In this document: positions 1 to 8,396 of the stretch, piece by piece
How the letters are laid out: the number at the start of each line of letters is the position of its first letter
Position numbering within the stretch: position 1 is the first letter of the stretch
Origin: JAHRVQ01 sp029941905
GTDB lineage: Bacteria > Pseudomonadota > Gammaproteobacteria > Pseudomonadales > Azotimanducaceae
Length of the DNA stretch: 64,000 nt
NCBI GenBank assembly: GCA_029941905.1
Contig: JAPYTQ010000026.1
Location: 9,574-73,573, forward strand
Direction of reading: 5' to 3'
Position numbers and translations under genes: made by a program
Notes under the pieces: generated by a model
Told to the model about the DNA's origin: nothing
The model's input: the letters and a program-made list of their open reading frames with translations, nothing else
Databases searched by the model: none

Positions 1-1
1 T

Positions 2-943
2 CAACTCACTGAGGAACCAAAGATCTCAATCATCATCCCTACCCATGATGCAGCAAATCTTGTCAAAACCTGCCTCGATTCCATTTTTACGCTTTCCACC
101 TACCAGAATATTGAAGTTATCCTCATCAGCAACAATAGCAATACTAGAGAATTCTTTGAGCTTGTGGAAACCTATCGGGTACAGGAACCTGAGAGATTTA
201 TATGCATAACTTATGACCACCCATTCAATTTTTCTGCTCTACAGAATATCGGAGCAGAACGCGCCACTGGAAAGTATCTTGTTCTTTTAAACAATGATAC
301 CGAAGTGGTCACAGTAAATTGGCTAGAGCTGATGCTCGGCCATGCACAGAGAAGTAGCATCGGGGCAGTGGGTCCAAAACTATTATTTGAAAACGGTACA
401 ATCCAGCACTGTGGTGTTCTTATGGGTATGCACGGGCTCGCTAATCACCACTTTGCAGGGCGTCCCCCGGATATAGACGGGTACTATGGCAACGTGCGTG
501 CGGCAACTAATTACTCAGCTGTTACCGCCGCCTGCCTAATGGTCAGCAAGAGAAAGTTTCTCGAAGTCGATGGTTTTGAGGAGTCTCTGGCAGTCGAATT
601 TAACGACGTGGATTTCTGCTTGAAGCTGGCGGAGGCTGGATACAATAACATTTATCTTCCGAGCGTCAGCTTGTATCACTATGAGTCAATGTCCCGCGGT
701 GACATTAACAGCAACAACGAAGATTCAGCTCGATCACTTCGTGAAAGAGCCTACATCGAGGACAAGTGGCTACACGTTATAAGAAATGATCCTTGTTACA
801 ATATCAACCTGTCAGTCTGGAAACCCTACGAGGGGCTTCGCATGGACGACGAAGAAATTTCACAGATTGTACAAAACGAAATTAGGGAACAACGTACTAA
901 CCCTCTCGTAGAGGGCCGTCTGACTTCGACTGGCCAGGATTGA
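2..943 (+). CDS. Family-2 glycosyltransferase, 3' part (5' end outside window)
   Basis: The reading frame is open from base 2, so the gene starts before the window. The visible part begins with the GT-A fold opening (KISIIIPTHDAANLV), followed by LLNNDTEVV, which corresponds to the metal/nucleotide-sugar-binding DxD region of GT2 enzymes, and by VDGFEESLAVEFNDVDFCLK, the usual acceptor-side motif. It should transfer a sugar from a nucleotide donor to a surface polysaccharide or glycan. The C-terminal 60 residues are hydrophilic with no membrane helix, so it is probably cytoplasmic or peripheral. Substrate cannot be told. Such domains often form one module of a larger glycosyltransferase, which the missing 5' part could settle. 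Confidence 0.85.
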   Translation, partial: QLTEEPKISIIIPTHDAANLVKTCLDSIFTLSTYQNIEVILISNNSNTREFFELVETYRVQEPERFICITYDHPFNFSALQNIGAERATGKYLVLLNNDTEVVTVNWLELMLGHAQRSSIGAVGPKLLFENGTIQHCGVLMGMHGLANHHFAGRPPDIDGYYGNVRAATNYSAVTAACLMVSKRKFLEVDGFEESLAVEFNDVDFCLKLAEAGYNNIYLPSVSLYHYESMSRGDINSNNEDSARSLRERAYIEDKWLHVIRNDPCYNINLSVWKPYEGLRMDDEEISQIVQNEIREQRTNPLVEGRLTSTGQD

Positions 944-973
944 CCTTGGCACAATACACGGACCCGAAAAAAA

Positions 974-993
974 AGCCCGCCAAAAGGCGGGCT
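974..993 (-). terminator. Rho-independent terminator of the ComEA-like gene (possibly bidirectional)
   Basis: An 8-bp GC-rich stem (AGCCCGCC/GGCGGGCT) has a 4-nt loop. Read on the minus strand it is followed by eight T residues, which fits a terminator for the comEA-like gene. On the plus strand it lies 30 bp after the glycosyltransferase stop, but the following tract is only weakly T-rich, so action in that direction is less certain. Confidence 0.85.
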
Positions 994-1041
994 ATAAAAA
1001 ATTTACTTTCCAGGGCACCTCTAACAACGCCCCGAAAAACA

Positions 1042-1353
1042 CTAGTCAATAACAATCTTCCCAGCGTTTTTCTCAATTGTCGTCATGCCAATACCACGCA
1101 CGGCTGACAACTCCTCGGCAGAATAAAAAAGACCGTTGGCTTCACGATACGAAACTATCGCGTTGGCTCGACTGATACCGATCCCGTCCAGCATGGACGC
1201 GAGTGTCTCGGCGTCAGCCTGGTTGATGTTTACGGTAGTTTTAACGGTTTCTGTCTGATCCACGCCTTCTCCTGCGTTGTCCGCAAGCACAACATTGCCA
1301 TAGCAGATGAGAAGGAAGGTGAAAAACGATATGAACAGGTTTCTTGCTTTCAT
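1042..1353 (-). CDS. comEA: ComEA-family helix-hairpin-helix protein
   Basis: A 103-residue exported protein. It has an N-terminal signal-like helix (MKARNLFISFFTFLLICYG) and then a double helix-hairpin-helix region starting VNINQADAETLASMLDGIG and ending RGIGMTTIEKNAGKIVID, the pattern of ComEA/YbaV periplasmic DNA-binding proteins used in DNA uptake. I chose the ATG at 1353 because AGGAG lies about 7 nt upstream and the signal peptide starts there; an upstream in-frame start at 1413 would add 20 residues before the signal. It stands alone between a glycosyltransferase and lapB, the position also seen for this gene in Pseudomonas. A competence role is inferred from the family. Confidence 0.85.
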   Translation of the reverse strand: MKARNLFISFFTFLLICYGNVVLADNAGEGVDQTETVKTTVNINQADAETLASMLDGIGISRANAIVSYREANGLFYSAEELSAVRGIGMTTIEKNAGKIVID

Positions 1354-1544
1354 AAAATTACTCCTAAATTGGTGGTTTTCGATGTAACTGGTTGCAGTAA
1401 ATGCAAGATCCAAATTAGCATCGCTACCCTCGGTAAAAAGTAGGAGATGTAGTAACGTCGAGCGAGATAACAGCGAATGATTTTGTCAGCGATTGGGGGG
1501 TATGGAGTGTAGGGTTTTGTGTAGGACACTACACTCGGGGTTAA

Positions 1545-2711
1545 TCACTCCCCTTCCAGGCCAAATATCGGTTGGACCGTGCCCCATTCCTTGCAACTGG
1601 GGCAGTGCCAGCGCATTTTCTTGCCATCAAAGCCGCAATTCTGGCATCGATAAGCGGGTTTGTTCGCCACGAGTGCTTCGGCAAAGCTGCGGAGTATCGA
1701 CAGGTTTTGCTTTGATACGCCGTGAGCGTTGTCAATGTGCAGGTCTATCAACTGGGTCAAGCCGCGAATTGTCGGATTCTTCTTCAGATGGTTGGCGATA
1801 AATTTGGCCACGGCTTCATCGCCATCTTCATCTCGAATATGCGTTGCGAGCATCAAGACAATCGATATCGATGGCGTGGTTTCCAGGCAATCAAACAGGT
1901 ACTGCCTGAAGTCTGCGAGTGATCCGACTCCCTGCTGATAGGCCGCAAGCAGGGGTTCCAGAGATTCAGGAACATAGACCGGATCCTGGTCCTTGATTCG
2001 CTGCAGTGCTCTGATCGCTTCAACATACTGTTTTTCGGCCAGCTCCAGCTTTCCCAATACAAGGCTCATGCGGGCATTGTTGGCATCATGGCCTATGCCG
2101 TCGCTGATCGCCTCACGAGCCTCGTCTGTGTGACCGAGTTTAAGCAGATCTTCTGCAATCTCACAACAATAGTGTGAAATGGATCGCTCGTACTTTTCGG
2201 TGTCTTCACCTATGGCGAGTAATTCTCCAATTTCGACCGCGCGGTACCACTCTTTCTCCTGCTCATAAATTTCCAGCATGAGTTTCAGCCCTTCACGGCG
2301 AACATGACCTTCTTCCTGGGAGAGTTTCAGCAACAAGTCTTCTGCCCTGTCCAGCAAGCCCGCCAGCAGGTAATCCCTGGCCAGTTCAAGCTGCACGTTA
2401 AGCATGACGTCTTTTTCGAGTTTGGCGTTGGTGAGTATGTTCTCATGGACAATAACGGCCTTTTCCAACTCACCACGTCGGCGCAACAAACTACCCAGGG
2501 CCAGATGAGTTTCCAGGGTGTCACTGTTAACTTCCAGGTCTTCAATAAACGGCGCCACGGCCCGGTCAGGTTCTTCGTTCAGCAGGTAATTCAAACCCTG
2601 ATAATAGTTCGGACCGAGTGTATCCGAGCTTTTCGTGCGCTCACGGCGACCCATCCACCAGCCAATGCCAAGGGCTGCTACGAGTGCTATGTATGAAAGC
2701 CAATTTTCCAA
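1545..2711 (-). CDS. lapB: Lipopolysaccharide assembly protein B (TPR protein)
   Basis: 388 residues. An N-terminal membrane anchor (residues about 5-20, ending in GWWMGRRE) precedes a long array of tetratricopeptide repeats. A C-terminal rubredoxin-like metal site has two CxxC knuckles at C356/C359 and C370/C373. This is the LapB/YciM architecture: an inner-membrane adaptor that controls LpxC turnover with FtsH and couples LPS synthesis to transport. The start codon is TTG at 2711; it places the anchor at the very N-terminus as in homologues, and I see no better ATG. It lies 64 bp downstream of lapA in the same orientation. Confidence 0.95.
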   Translation of the reverse strand: MENWLSYIALVAALGIGWWMGRRERTKSSDTLGPNYYQGLNYLLNEEPDRAVAPFIEDLEVNSDTLETHLALGSLLRRRGELEKAVIVHENILTNAKLEKDVMLNVQLELARDYLLAGLLDRAEDLLLKLSQEEGHVRREGLKLMLEIYEQEKEWYRAVEIGELLAIGEDTEKYERSISHYCCEIAEDLLKLGHTDEAREAISDGIGHDANNARMSLVLGKLELAEKQYVEAIRALQRIKDQDPVYVPESLEPLLAAYQQGVGSLADFRQYLFDCLETTPSISIVLMLATHIRDEDGDEAVAKFIANHLKKNPTIRGLTQLIDLHIDNAHGVSKQNLSILRSFAEALVANKPAYRCQNCGFDGKKMRWHCPSCKEWGTVQPIFGLEGE

Positions 2712-2775
2712 CGTAACAATTCTCTTGCTTTATTGCTCACTTATTTGATTTAGTGGCAAGTAGGCACAAAAAGGT

Positions 2776-3126
2776 TTAAATTTCTGTCCCGGTTTCTAAC
2801 TCCAGGCCTGTTTCTGATCCTGTTGGTCGCTTGATCTCCTTCTCTGCCCTCACCTTATCCAGTGTTTGGTTGGTTTTCTTCACCTGCGAGTTCGCTTTTC
2901 TTGCTACCAGTCGCAAAGCAGAATTTGACCAGATATTCAGCAGTGAAGTAAAAACAACGCCAGCCACAAAAGATGCAAGCACCCACCATGAAATCGGCCA
3001 TTGTGGTGTCGAGTACTCCAGGAATGTCAGAGCCACCTCTTCACTGTTGTCCGCGGCCAACAGCAAAGCCACAAAAAACAAAATAACAGCGACCACCCAG
3101 AATATAAGACTTTTAAAAAACTTCAC
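2776..3126 (-). CDS. lapA: LapA family (DUF1049) membrane protein
   Basis: 116 residues with two hydrophobic helices (about 5-24 and 44-66). They are separated by the DUF1049 signature region (ADNSEEVALTFLEYSTPQWP) and followed by a charged, probably coiled-coil tail. LapA partners LapB in LPS assembly at the inner membrane. The C-terminal tail ends in a short Glu-Thr-Gly-rich stretch. Gene order ihfB-lapA-lapB matches other gammaproteobacteria. There is a 175-bp gap to ihfB upstream in which I see no gene. Confidence 0.9.
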   Translation of the reverse strand: MKFFKSLIFWVVAVILFFVALLLAADNSEEVALTFLEYSTPQWPISWWVLASFVAGVVFTSLLNIWSNSALRLVARKANSQVKKTNQTLDKVRAEKEIKRPTGSETGLELETGTEI

Positions 3127-3301
3127 TATTGATCCAGCTTACCTGTGTAACATAACAACCTGTGTAACCGCTATCATACTCCGCATAAAAAAACGGTGCA
3201 CCCGAGAGTGACACAGTTCGTCATAGGCAATTGAAATTACATGTGGAGTGTCTAATAAAAATCAGAAATCGTGTCCGGTACGGAGGACTGATGATTCTTT
3301 T

Positions 3302-3610
3302 TTAACGATTCATCTCCAGTTCAACACTCATTCCAAGGTTGACCCGATCTTTGAGTTCTTTACCTGGTTTGAAGTGGGGGACGAATTTACTGGCAAGTTC
3401 GACCCTTTCACCTGTTTTAGGGTTACGACCAGACCGGGCTTCTCGATAATGAAGAGAAAAGCTGCCAAAACCACGAATTTCTATTCGATCGCCTTCCGCC
3501 AACGCATCCGTCATATGATCCAGGACCATTTTGACTGCCAGCTCTACATCCTTGACAGATAGCTGGGTTTGTACCGCTGCAATTCTCTCAATAAGTTCCG
3601 ATTTGGTCAT
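3302..3610 (-). CDS. ihfB: Integration host factor subunit beta
   Basis: 102 residues beginning MTKSELIERIA. It contains IEIRGFGSFSLHYREARSG and GRNPKTGERVEL, the beta-arm of the HU/IHF family, and ends with PHFKPGKELKDRV. As a heterodimer with IhfA it bends DNA at specific sites. I start at the ATG at 3610 because it matches family N-termini exactly; a GTG at 3622 is in frame and nearer to the AGAGG motif that overlaps the rpsA stop. The gene follows rpsA by about 16 bp, the conserved rpsA-ihfB arrangement. Confidence 0.95.
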   Translation of the reverse strand: MTKSELIERIAAVQTQLSVKDVELAVKMVLDHMTDALAEGDRIEIRGFGSFSLHYREARSGRNPKTGERVELASKFVPHFKPGKELKDRVNLGMSVELEMNR

Positions 3611-3626
3611 ACCCACTGTCACGCCT

Positions 3627-5324
3627 CTACTCGGCGTCGGATCCTCCTTGATCCATTTGTTGTTTAATCAGGTCACCCAGCGTGGTTGGGTTAACTTCCA
3701 CCTCACGCTCACGATGTTCCTTCACTGCCAGTTCTTCATCCGCGATATCCTTCGCTTTGATAGAAACGCCCAACATGCGGTTCTTTCGGTCAATGCTGAT
3801 AATTTTCACTTCAATGTCATCACCGACACTCATGGCATTACGCGCGTCTTCAACACGATCCATGCTGATTTCAGAGGCTTTCAAGATGCCATCAACCTCT
3901 TCCGCCATCTCAAGAATAGCCTGCTTGGCTTCGACTTCTTTCACCTTGCCGGTCACAATCGTGCCGCGCTCATTCAAAGCAACATAGTTCGAGAAAGGAT
4001 CCTCTTCCAATTGCTTCAACCCGAGCGAAATCCTCTCTCGTTCTGCATCGATTGACAGAATAACGGTCTCAATTTCATCACCTTTGGTGAATCGTCGAAC
4101 CGCCTGTTCACCGGGTTCGTTCCAGGAGATATCTGATAAGTGAACCAAGCCATCGATGTTGCCGTCAAGACCGATAAAGATGCCGAAATCAGTGATTGAT
4201 TTGATGTATCCCTTAATGCGATCGTTCTTGTTGTGCAGCACAGCGAACTCTTCCCAGGGGTTACCCTGACACTGTTTGATGCCCAGGCTGATGCGACGAC
4301 GCTCTTCATCGATATCCAGCACCATCACCTCAACTTCGTCGCCAACCTGCACAACTTTGCTGGGATGAATATTACGATTGGTCCAATCCATTTCAGAAAC
4401 GTGTACCAGGCCTTCAACGCCTTCTTCCAGCTCTGCAAAGCAACCATAGTCCGTCAAGTTAGTGACCCGCGCATTGGTGCGGGTGCCTTCTGGATAGCGT
4501 TTGGTGATAGCAACCCATGGATCTTCTCCCAGTTGCTTTAGTCCCAGGGAAACCCGATTTCTTTCACGATCAAACTTCAGGACTTTGACGTCTATCTCGT
4601 CACCAACGGCGACAATTTCGCTGGGATGCTTGATGCGCTTCCAGGCCATATCTGTAATATGTAACAGACCGTCAACACCACCAAGATCAACGAACGCACC
4701 ATAGTCTGTCAGGTTCTTGACGATACCTTTCACACTCTGGCCTTCTTGCAGGCTTTCCAGCAGTGCTTCTCGCTCTGCGCTGTTCTCTTCCTCAAGCACG
4801 GATCGACGGGAAACAACCACATTGTTTCGCTTTTGATCCAGCTTGATCACCTTAAATTCTAATTCTTTACCTTCCAGGTGCTCGGTTTCACGCAAGGGTC
4901 GAACATCGACCAGGGATCCCGGCAGGAATGCCCTGACATCACGAATTTCTACCGTGAATCCACCTTTGACACGACCTGAAATGGTCCCTTTGATGACTTC
5001 CTGACCTTCATAAACTTTTTCGAGCATCATCCAGCTTTCAGCACGTTTGGCCTTTTCCCTGGATAAGCGGGTTTCACCGAAACCGTCATCGACGGCATCC
5101 ATGGAAACCTGAACCTCGTCGCCAATCGCAACCTCGAGTTCACCGGCCTCATTGTAAAATTGTGCGCGCGGAATCACGCCTTCAGACTTCAGGCCAGCAT
5201 GAACAGTGACCCACTCATTATCTATATCTACCACTGTGCCGGAGATAATGGATCCGGACTTCATATCGATGGTTTTTAGGCTTTCTTCAAATAGCTCTGC
5301 AAAGCTCTCCATTGTTTCGCTCAT
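3627..5324 (-). CDS. rpsA: 30S ribosomal protein S1
   Basis: 565 residues starting MSETMESFAELFEESL. Six S1 (OB-fold) repeats are visible, each with a form of the 'G..V..I.DYGAFV.L' pattern, for example NLTDYGAFVDLGGVDGLLHI and NLTDYGCFAELEEGVEGLVH. Length is close to the 557 residues of the E. coli protein. It recruits mRNA to the 30S subunit. The frame is open 48 bp further upstream, but homology supports the ATG at 5324. cmk lies upstream and ihfB downstream, the usual operon. Confidence 0.97.
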   Translation of the reverse strand: MSETMESFAELFEESLKTIDMKSGSIISGTVVDIDNEWVTVHAGLKSEGVIPRAQFYNEAGELEVAIGDEVQVSMDAVDDGFGETRLSREKAKRAESWMMLEKVYEGQEVIKGTISGRVKGGFTVEIRDVRAFLPGSLVDVRPLRETEHLEGKELEFKVIKLDQKRNNVVVSRRSVLEEENSAEREALLESLQEGQSVKGIVKNLTDYGAFVDLGGVDGLLHITDMAWKRIKHPSEIVAVGDEIDVKVLKFDRERNRVSLGLKQLGEDPWVAITKRYPEGTRTNARVTNLTDYGCFAELEEGVEGLVHVSEMDWTNRNIHPSKVVQVGDEVEVMVLDIDEERRRISLGIKQCQGNPWEEFAVLHNKNDRIKGYIKSITDFGIFIGLDGNIDGLVHLSDISWNEPGEQAVRRFTKGDEIETVILSIDAERERISLGLKQLEEDPFSNYVALNERGTIVTGKVKEVEAKQAILEMAEEVDGILKASEISMDRVEDARNAMSVGDDIEVKIISIDRKNRMLGVSIKAKDIADEELAVKEHREREVEVNPTTLGDLIKQQMDQGGSDAE

Positions 5325-5457
5325 AGTTTTTCGTTTCCCGAGTACTTCGACTCTCAACCGCCTTACTTTCATAGAAAGTGTTCAAATCTGAACAACCAAT
5401 GCCAGCGGGTCTGGTAAATGTTTGGAGATCACCGTGATCATTGGTTGTTTCCACGGC

Positions 5458-6159
5458 TCACTCCACTGAAGTTATCTTTTCCCGGACTTTCAAAAGTACA
5501 CGCTCAAACATTTCATCAATGCTGATTTCAGTACTGTCGATTATCAAGGCATCAGCGGCTGGTTTGAGCGGGGCTACCTTACGATTCATGTCCCGCTCAT
5601 CTCTTTGCTGTATGCTCAGAAAAAGGTCGTGCAGACTAACATCAATCTCTTTATCTTTCAACTGCTTATAGCGCCTTTCAGCCCTTTCCCTGGCACTGGC
5701 GGTTAGATAGATTTTTACATCGGCATCCGTGAACACCACCGTACCCATATCCCGGCCATCGGCCACCAGTCCGGGCGCCCGCCGAAAGCCTCGCTGCAGG
5801 TCTTTTATCGCCTCCCTGACAGTCGCCAGTGGCGCTACCCTCGACGCATCGGATCCGGCTTCATCGGTACGAATTTGCAGGGTCACATCTTCATTTTCGA
5901 GCAATATTCGCAGCGGCTCCTGGGGGTCATCGGTGGCGACAAATTCTACCTTCAAATCGCGTGCAAGCCTTGCCAATGCTGGCTCCGCACTAAATGACAC
6001 ATCCTTTTCTCTGGCCGATAAACCGATCAACCGATACAGCGCACCACTGTCAAGAATATGAAACCCGGTAACCTTCGCTAGCCGGTGAGTAATGACACCT
6101 TTCCCGGAACCACTGGGTCCGTCGATAGTTATAACCGGTATATTCGAGGTGTCGATCAC
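5458..6159 (-). CDS. cmk: Cytidylate kinase
   Basis: 233 residues with the P-loop ITIDGPSGSGKG near the N-terminus, the CMP-binding motif GRDMGTVVFTDADVKIYLTA, and the lid region RAERRYKQL. It phosphorylates CMP and dCMP. The start is GTG at 6159, with AGGAG about 13 nt upstream. In Pseudomonas aroA (fused to tyrA) directly precedes cmk; here only about 95 bp separate tyrA from cmk and no aroA is present. Confidence 0.96.
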   Translation of the reverse strand: MIDTSNIPVITIDGPSGSGKGVITHRLAKVTGFHILDSGALYRLIGLSAREKDVSFSAEPALARLARDLKVEFVATDDPQEPLRILLENEDVTLQIRTDEAGSDASRVAPLATVREAIKDLQRGFRRAPGLVADGRDMGTVVFTDADVKIYLTASARERAERRYKQLKDKEIDVSLHDLFLSIQQRDERDMNRKVAPLKPAADALIIDSTEISIDEMFERVLLKVREKITSVE

Positions 6160-6209
6160 GCGTTAATTTTCTCCTGGGCTTTTCTACAGACTCATTCGTC
6201 GAATATGTT

Positions 6210-6266
6210 CGCTATTCAATGGGCTATTCACTATTTATTGCACTATTAATTGCGCTATTTACTACG
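6210..6266. repeat. Degenerate 12-13 bp tandem repeat at the tyrA stop
   Basis: About four imperfect copies of a unit like 'ctattaattgcg/ctatttattgca/ctattcaatggg' span the tyrA stop codon and the tyrA-cmk spacer. The last codons of tyrA lie inside it. It belongs to the window-wide set of short tandem repeats at gene boundaries. Confidence 0.6.
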
Positions 6267-7157
6267 CTCTTCAAGAATTCGGCCGAAATGATCTCGCGCT
6301 GCTTTTGCACGATATAACCGCTGAAGCACCTCTTCAGATTCATCCCGCTCAATCAAATCGCGTAATTCATCGAGTTCAGTCATATAACGATCGAGAATAT
6401 CAAGCAGGGGTTTGCGATTGGATCGAAAGATATCCCGCCACATACGGGGGTCCGAGGCAGCTATGCGGGTAAAATCCCGCAATCCGCCCGCGGCATAGTC
6501 GAATATCTCCAGGCTGTCACCCTGGGAAGACAATGTCTCGACAAGCGCATAGGCCAGCAGGTGCGGCAGATGACTCGTTTGCGCCAGCACCAGATCGTGA
6601 TGCGATGCCTGCATTCTGCTGACGCTGGCGCCGAAACCCTGCCACATTTCTGTCACCCGTGTTACCGCGGCTGCCGAAGTTCCCTCATCCGGCGTCAGAA
6701 TCACCTGGTGGGCTTTGAATAAGTCCGCGTCCGCATTAGCCACTCCATGATTTTCTGATCCGGCAATGGGATGACCCGGGACATAGTTGTGCGGCAGGCG
6801 ACCATGAAATTTTTCTACCGCCTCCAGAATGGGGCTTTTTACGCTGCCAACATCAGTAATAATCACCCCAGTGTCAAAGCAGGTCGAAATCGCCTTAAAA
6901 ACCTCCATCATGGCCAGCACTGGCACCGCGACAATAATCAGCTCGGCATTTTCGAAGACTGAATTAATCGTCGATACACCTTTATCAATGACGTTCAGCT
7001 CCAGCCCCAATTGAAGATTTGAAGGGTCCGCATCAAAGGCAACGACGTAACATCCCTGCTGGCGCAGGGCGCTGGCAACAGATCCACCAATCAATCCAAG
7101 ACCAATAACTGCGACTGAGGAAAACTTGCTGCTCAAAGACAAGGTTTTACTGTTCAT
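6255..7157 (-). CDS. tyrA: Prephenate/arogenate dehydrogenase
   Basis: 300 residues. An N-terminal Rossmann motif (VAVIGLGLIGGSVASALR, about residues 14-31) is followed by the TyrA helical domain with PGHPIAGSE and the HLPHLLAYALV segment that carries the catalytic and substrate residues. It oxidises prephenate to 4-hydroxyphenylpyruvate (or arogenate to tyrosine). It is monofunctional: there is no chorismate mutase domain and no C-terminal AroA fusion. It sits 37 bp after hisC. The start is uncertain because the first codons lie in a tandem repeat with a second ATG upstream in another frame. Confidence 0.93.
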   Translation of the reverse strand: MNSKTLSLSSKFSSVAVIGLGLIGGSVASALRQQGCYVVAFDADPSNLQLGLELNVIDKGVSTINSVFENAELIIVAVPVLAMMEVFKAISTCFDTGVIITDVGSVKSPILEAVEKFHGRLPHNYVPGHPIAGSENHGVANADADLFKAHQVILTPDEGTSAAAVTRVTEMWQGFGASVSRMQASHHDLVLAQTSHLPHLLAYALVETLSSQGDSLEIFDYAAGGLRDFTRIAASDPRMWRDIFRSNRKPLLDILDRYMTELDELRDLIERDESEEVLQRLYRAKAARDHFGRILEERSK

Positions 7158-7198
7158 GGAGAAGTCTTTGCAGTTCTTAGAGAAGTCTTGCTGCTCAT
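7130..7198. repeat. About 20-bp imperfect tandem repeat covering the tyrA start
   Basis: Read on the minus strand, 'ATGAGCAGCAAGACTTCTC', 'AAGAACTGCAAAGACTTCTC', 'ATGAACAGTAAAACC' and 'TTGAGCAGCAAG' follow one another with a period of about 20-21 bp. The units are built from the sequence around the start codon and overlap the hisC stop (7195-7197). Confidence 0.65.
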
Positions 7199-8301
7199 AG
7201 AGAAGACAATACCCGCTTCAGGCTCTCGATGAATCGTTCATTTTCTGCAGCGGTTCCCACGGTTACCCGCAGATGATCAGGCATGCCGTATACCCCTATG
7301 GGCCTGACGATAACGCCCTGGTGAAGCAACGCATCATAGATGGGTATCGCGTCACGGGCGAAATCGATGGTCAGGAAATTACCAACGGAGGGAATGTAGG
7401 TTAGTCCCATCTCATCGCATGCGGAGGTCAATAGTGCCATGCCTTCTCTGTTGACCTGTACTGAACGATTGACATGTCCCTGATCATCCAGTGCAATCTC
7501 TGCCGCTGCCAGCGACATTGAATTTACATTAAAGGGCTGCCGCACACGATTCATCAAATCCGCAATGTCAGGGTGAGACACCGCATACCCAATTCGCAGC
7601 GACGCCAGGCCATATGCTTTAGAGAATGTCCGGGTCACAACCAGGTTGGGGAACTGTTTAAACAACTCAATACCATTGGGATAGGTTTCTTCTTCAACAT
7701 ATTCGAAATAGGCCTCATCCAGAACCACCAGGACGTCCTCTCGAACCTGGTTCATAAAATCAACGAGCGACGATTTATTAACCCAGGTGCCGGTGGGATT
7801 ATTCGGATTGGCAATAAATACCATCCTGGTCCTGGCGCTAATGCAATTTAATGTGGCCTCCAGGTTCTGCCCATAGTTCCGCGCGGGCACTACCTTAAGT
7901 TCTGCACCAATTGCCTTTGTGGCCAGCGGGTAAACCACAAACGAGTGCTGAGAAACAATGGCCTCATTGCCCGGGTGCAAAAAGACCCTGGCGAGCAATT
8001 CCAGTACATCATTTGAGCCATTGCCGATCGTTAAGTTACCGGTATCAACCCCAAGAAAGCCTGCCAGCTTCTCCTTAAGCAGAAAAGCACTGCCGTCTGG
8101 ATACCTCGCCAGCTCCGGCATCACCTTCTGCAAACCCTCGATCACAGCTGGACTTGGGCCAAGTGGATTTTCGTTGCTGGCCAGTTTGATAACATGGGTC
8201 AGACCTAATTCGCGCTCCAGTTCTTCAACGGGTTTGCCCGGTTGGTATGGCTGCAGCCCTTGAATACCCGGGCTTGCCAGCGAATTAAAATCATACGCCA
8301 T
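7195..8301 (-). CDS. hisC: Histidinol-phosphate aminotransferase
   Basis: 368 residues, a fold-type I PLP enzyme. Visible motifs are ASNENPLGPS near residue 41, FIANPNNPTGTW around 162-173, VVLDEAYFEYVE around 192-203, and the PLP lysine in TRTFSKAYGLASLRIG (K228). It converts imidazole-acetol phosphate to histidinol phosphate, and may also transaminate aromatic keto acids, consistent with its position between pheA and tyrA. Both neighbours are co-oriented. Confidence 0.95.
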   Translation of the reverse strand: MAYDFNSLASPGIQGLQPYQPGKPVEELERELGLTHVIKLASNENPLGPSPAVIEGLQKVMPELARYPDGSAFLLKEKLAGFLGVDTGNLTIGNGSNDVLELLARVFLHPGNEAIVSQHSFVVYPLATKAIGAELKVVPARNYGQNLEATLNCISARTRMVFIANPNNPTGTWVNKSSLVDFMNQVREDVLVVLDEAYFEYVEEETYPNGIELFKQFPNLVVTRTFSKAYGLASLRIGYAVSHPDIADLMNRVRQPFNVNSMSLAAAEIALDDQGHVNRSVQVNREGMALLTSACDEMGLTYIPSVGNFLTIDFARDAIPIYDALLHQGVIVRPIGVYGMPDHLRVTVGTAAENERFIESLKRVLSSL

Positions 8302-8346
8302 AGTACGTCCCTTCTAACAAGCCTTCCAACACACCCACTCCCACCT

Positions 8347-8386
8347 TTATTGTCGCGCCCTTATTATCGCGCCTTTTGTCGCAAGC
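8347..8386. repeat. 14-bp tandem repeat in the pheA-hisC spacer
   Basis: Two full copies of a unit like 'ttattgtcgcgccc' (8347-8360, 8361-8374) and a partial third fill the spacer after the pheA stop, just upstream of hisC. It has no coding capacity. Confidence 0.7.
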
Positions 8387-8396
8387 AATGAGGGCA

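Noticed and set aside
1503..1540. Hairpin with 'aggacactacact' near the lapB stop, similar to the end of the 266-bp element
   Set aside because: Only 13 nt match and the stem is 8 bp without a T tract; too short to claim a solo element or a terminator.
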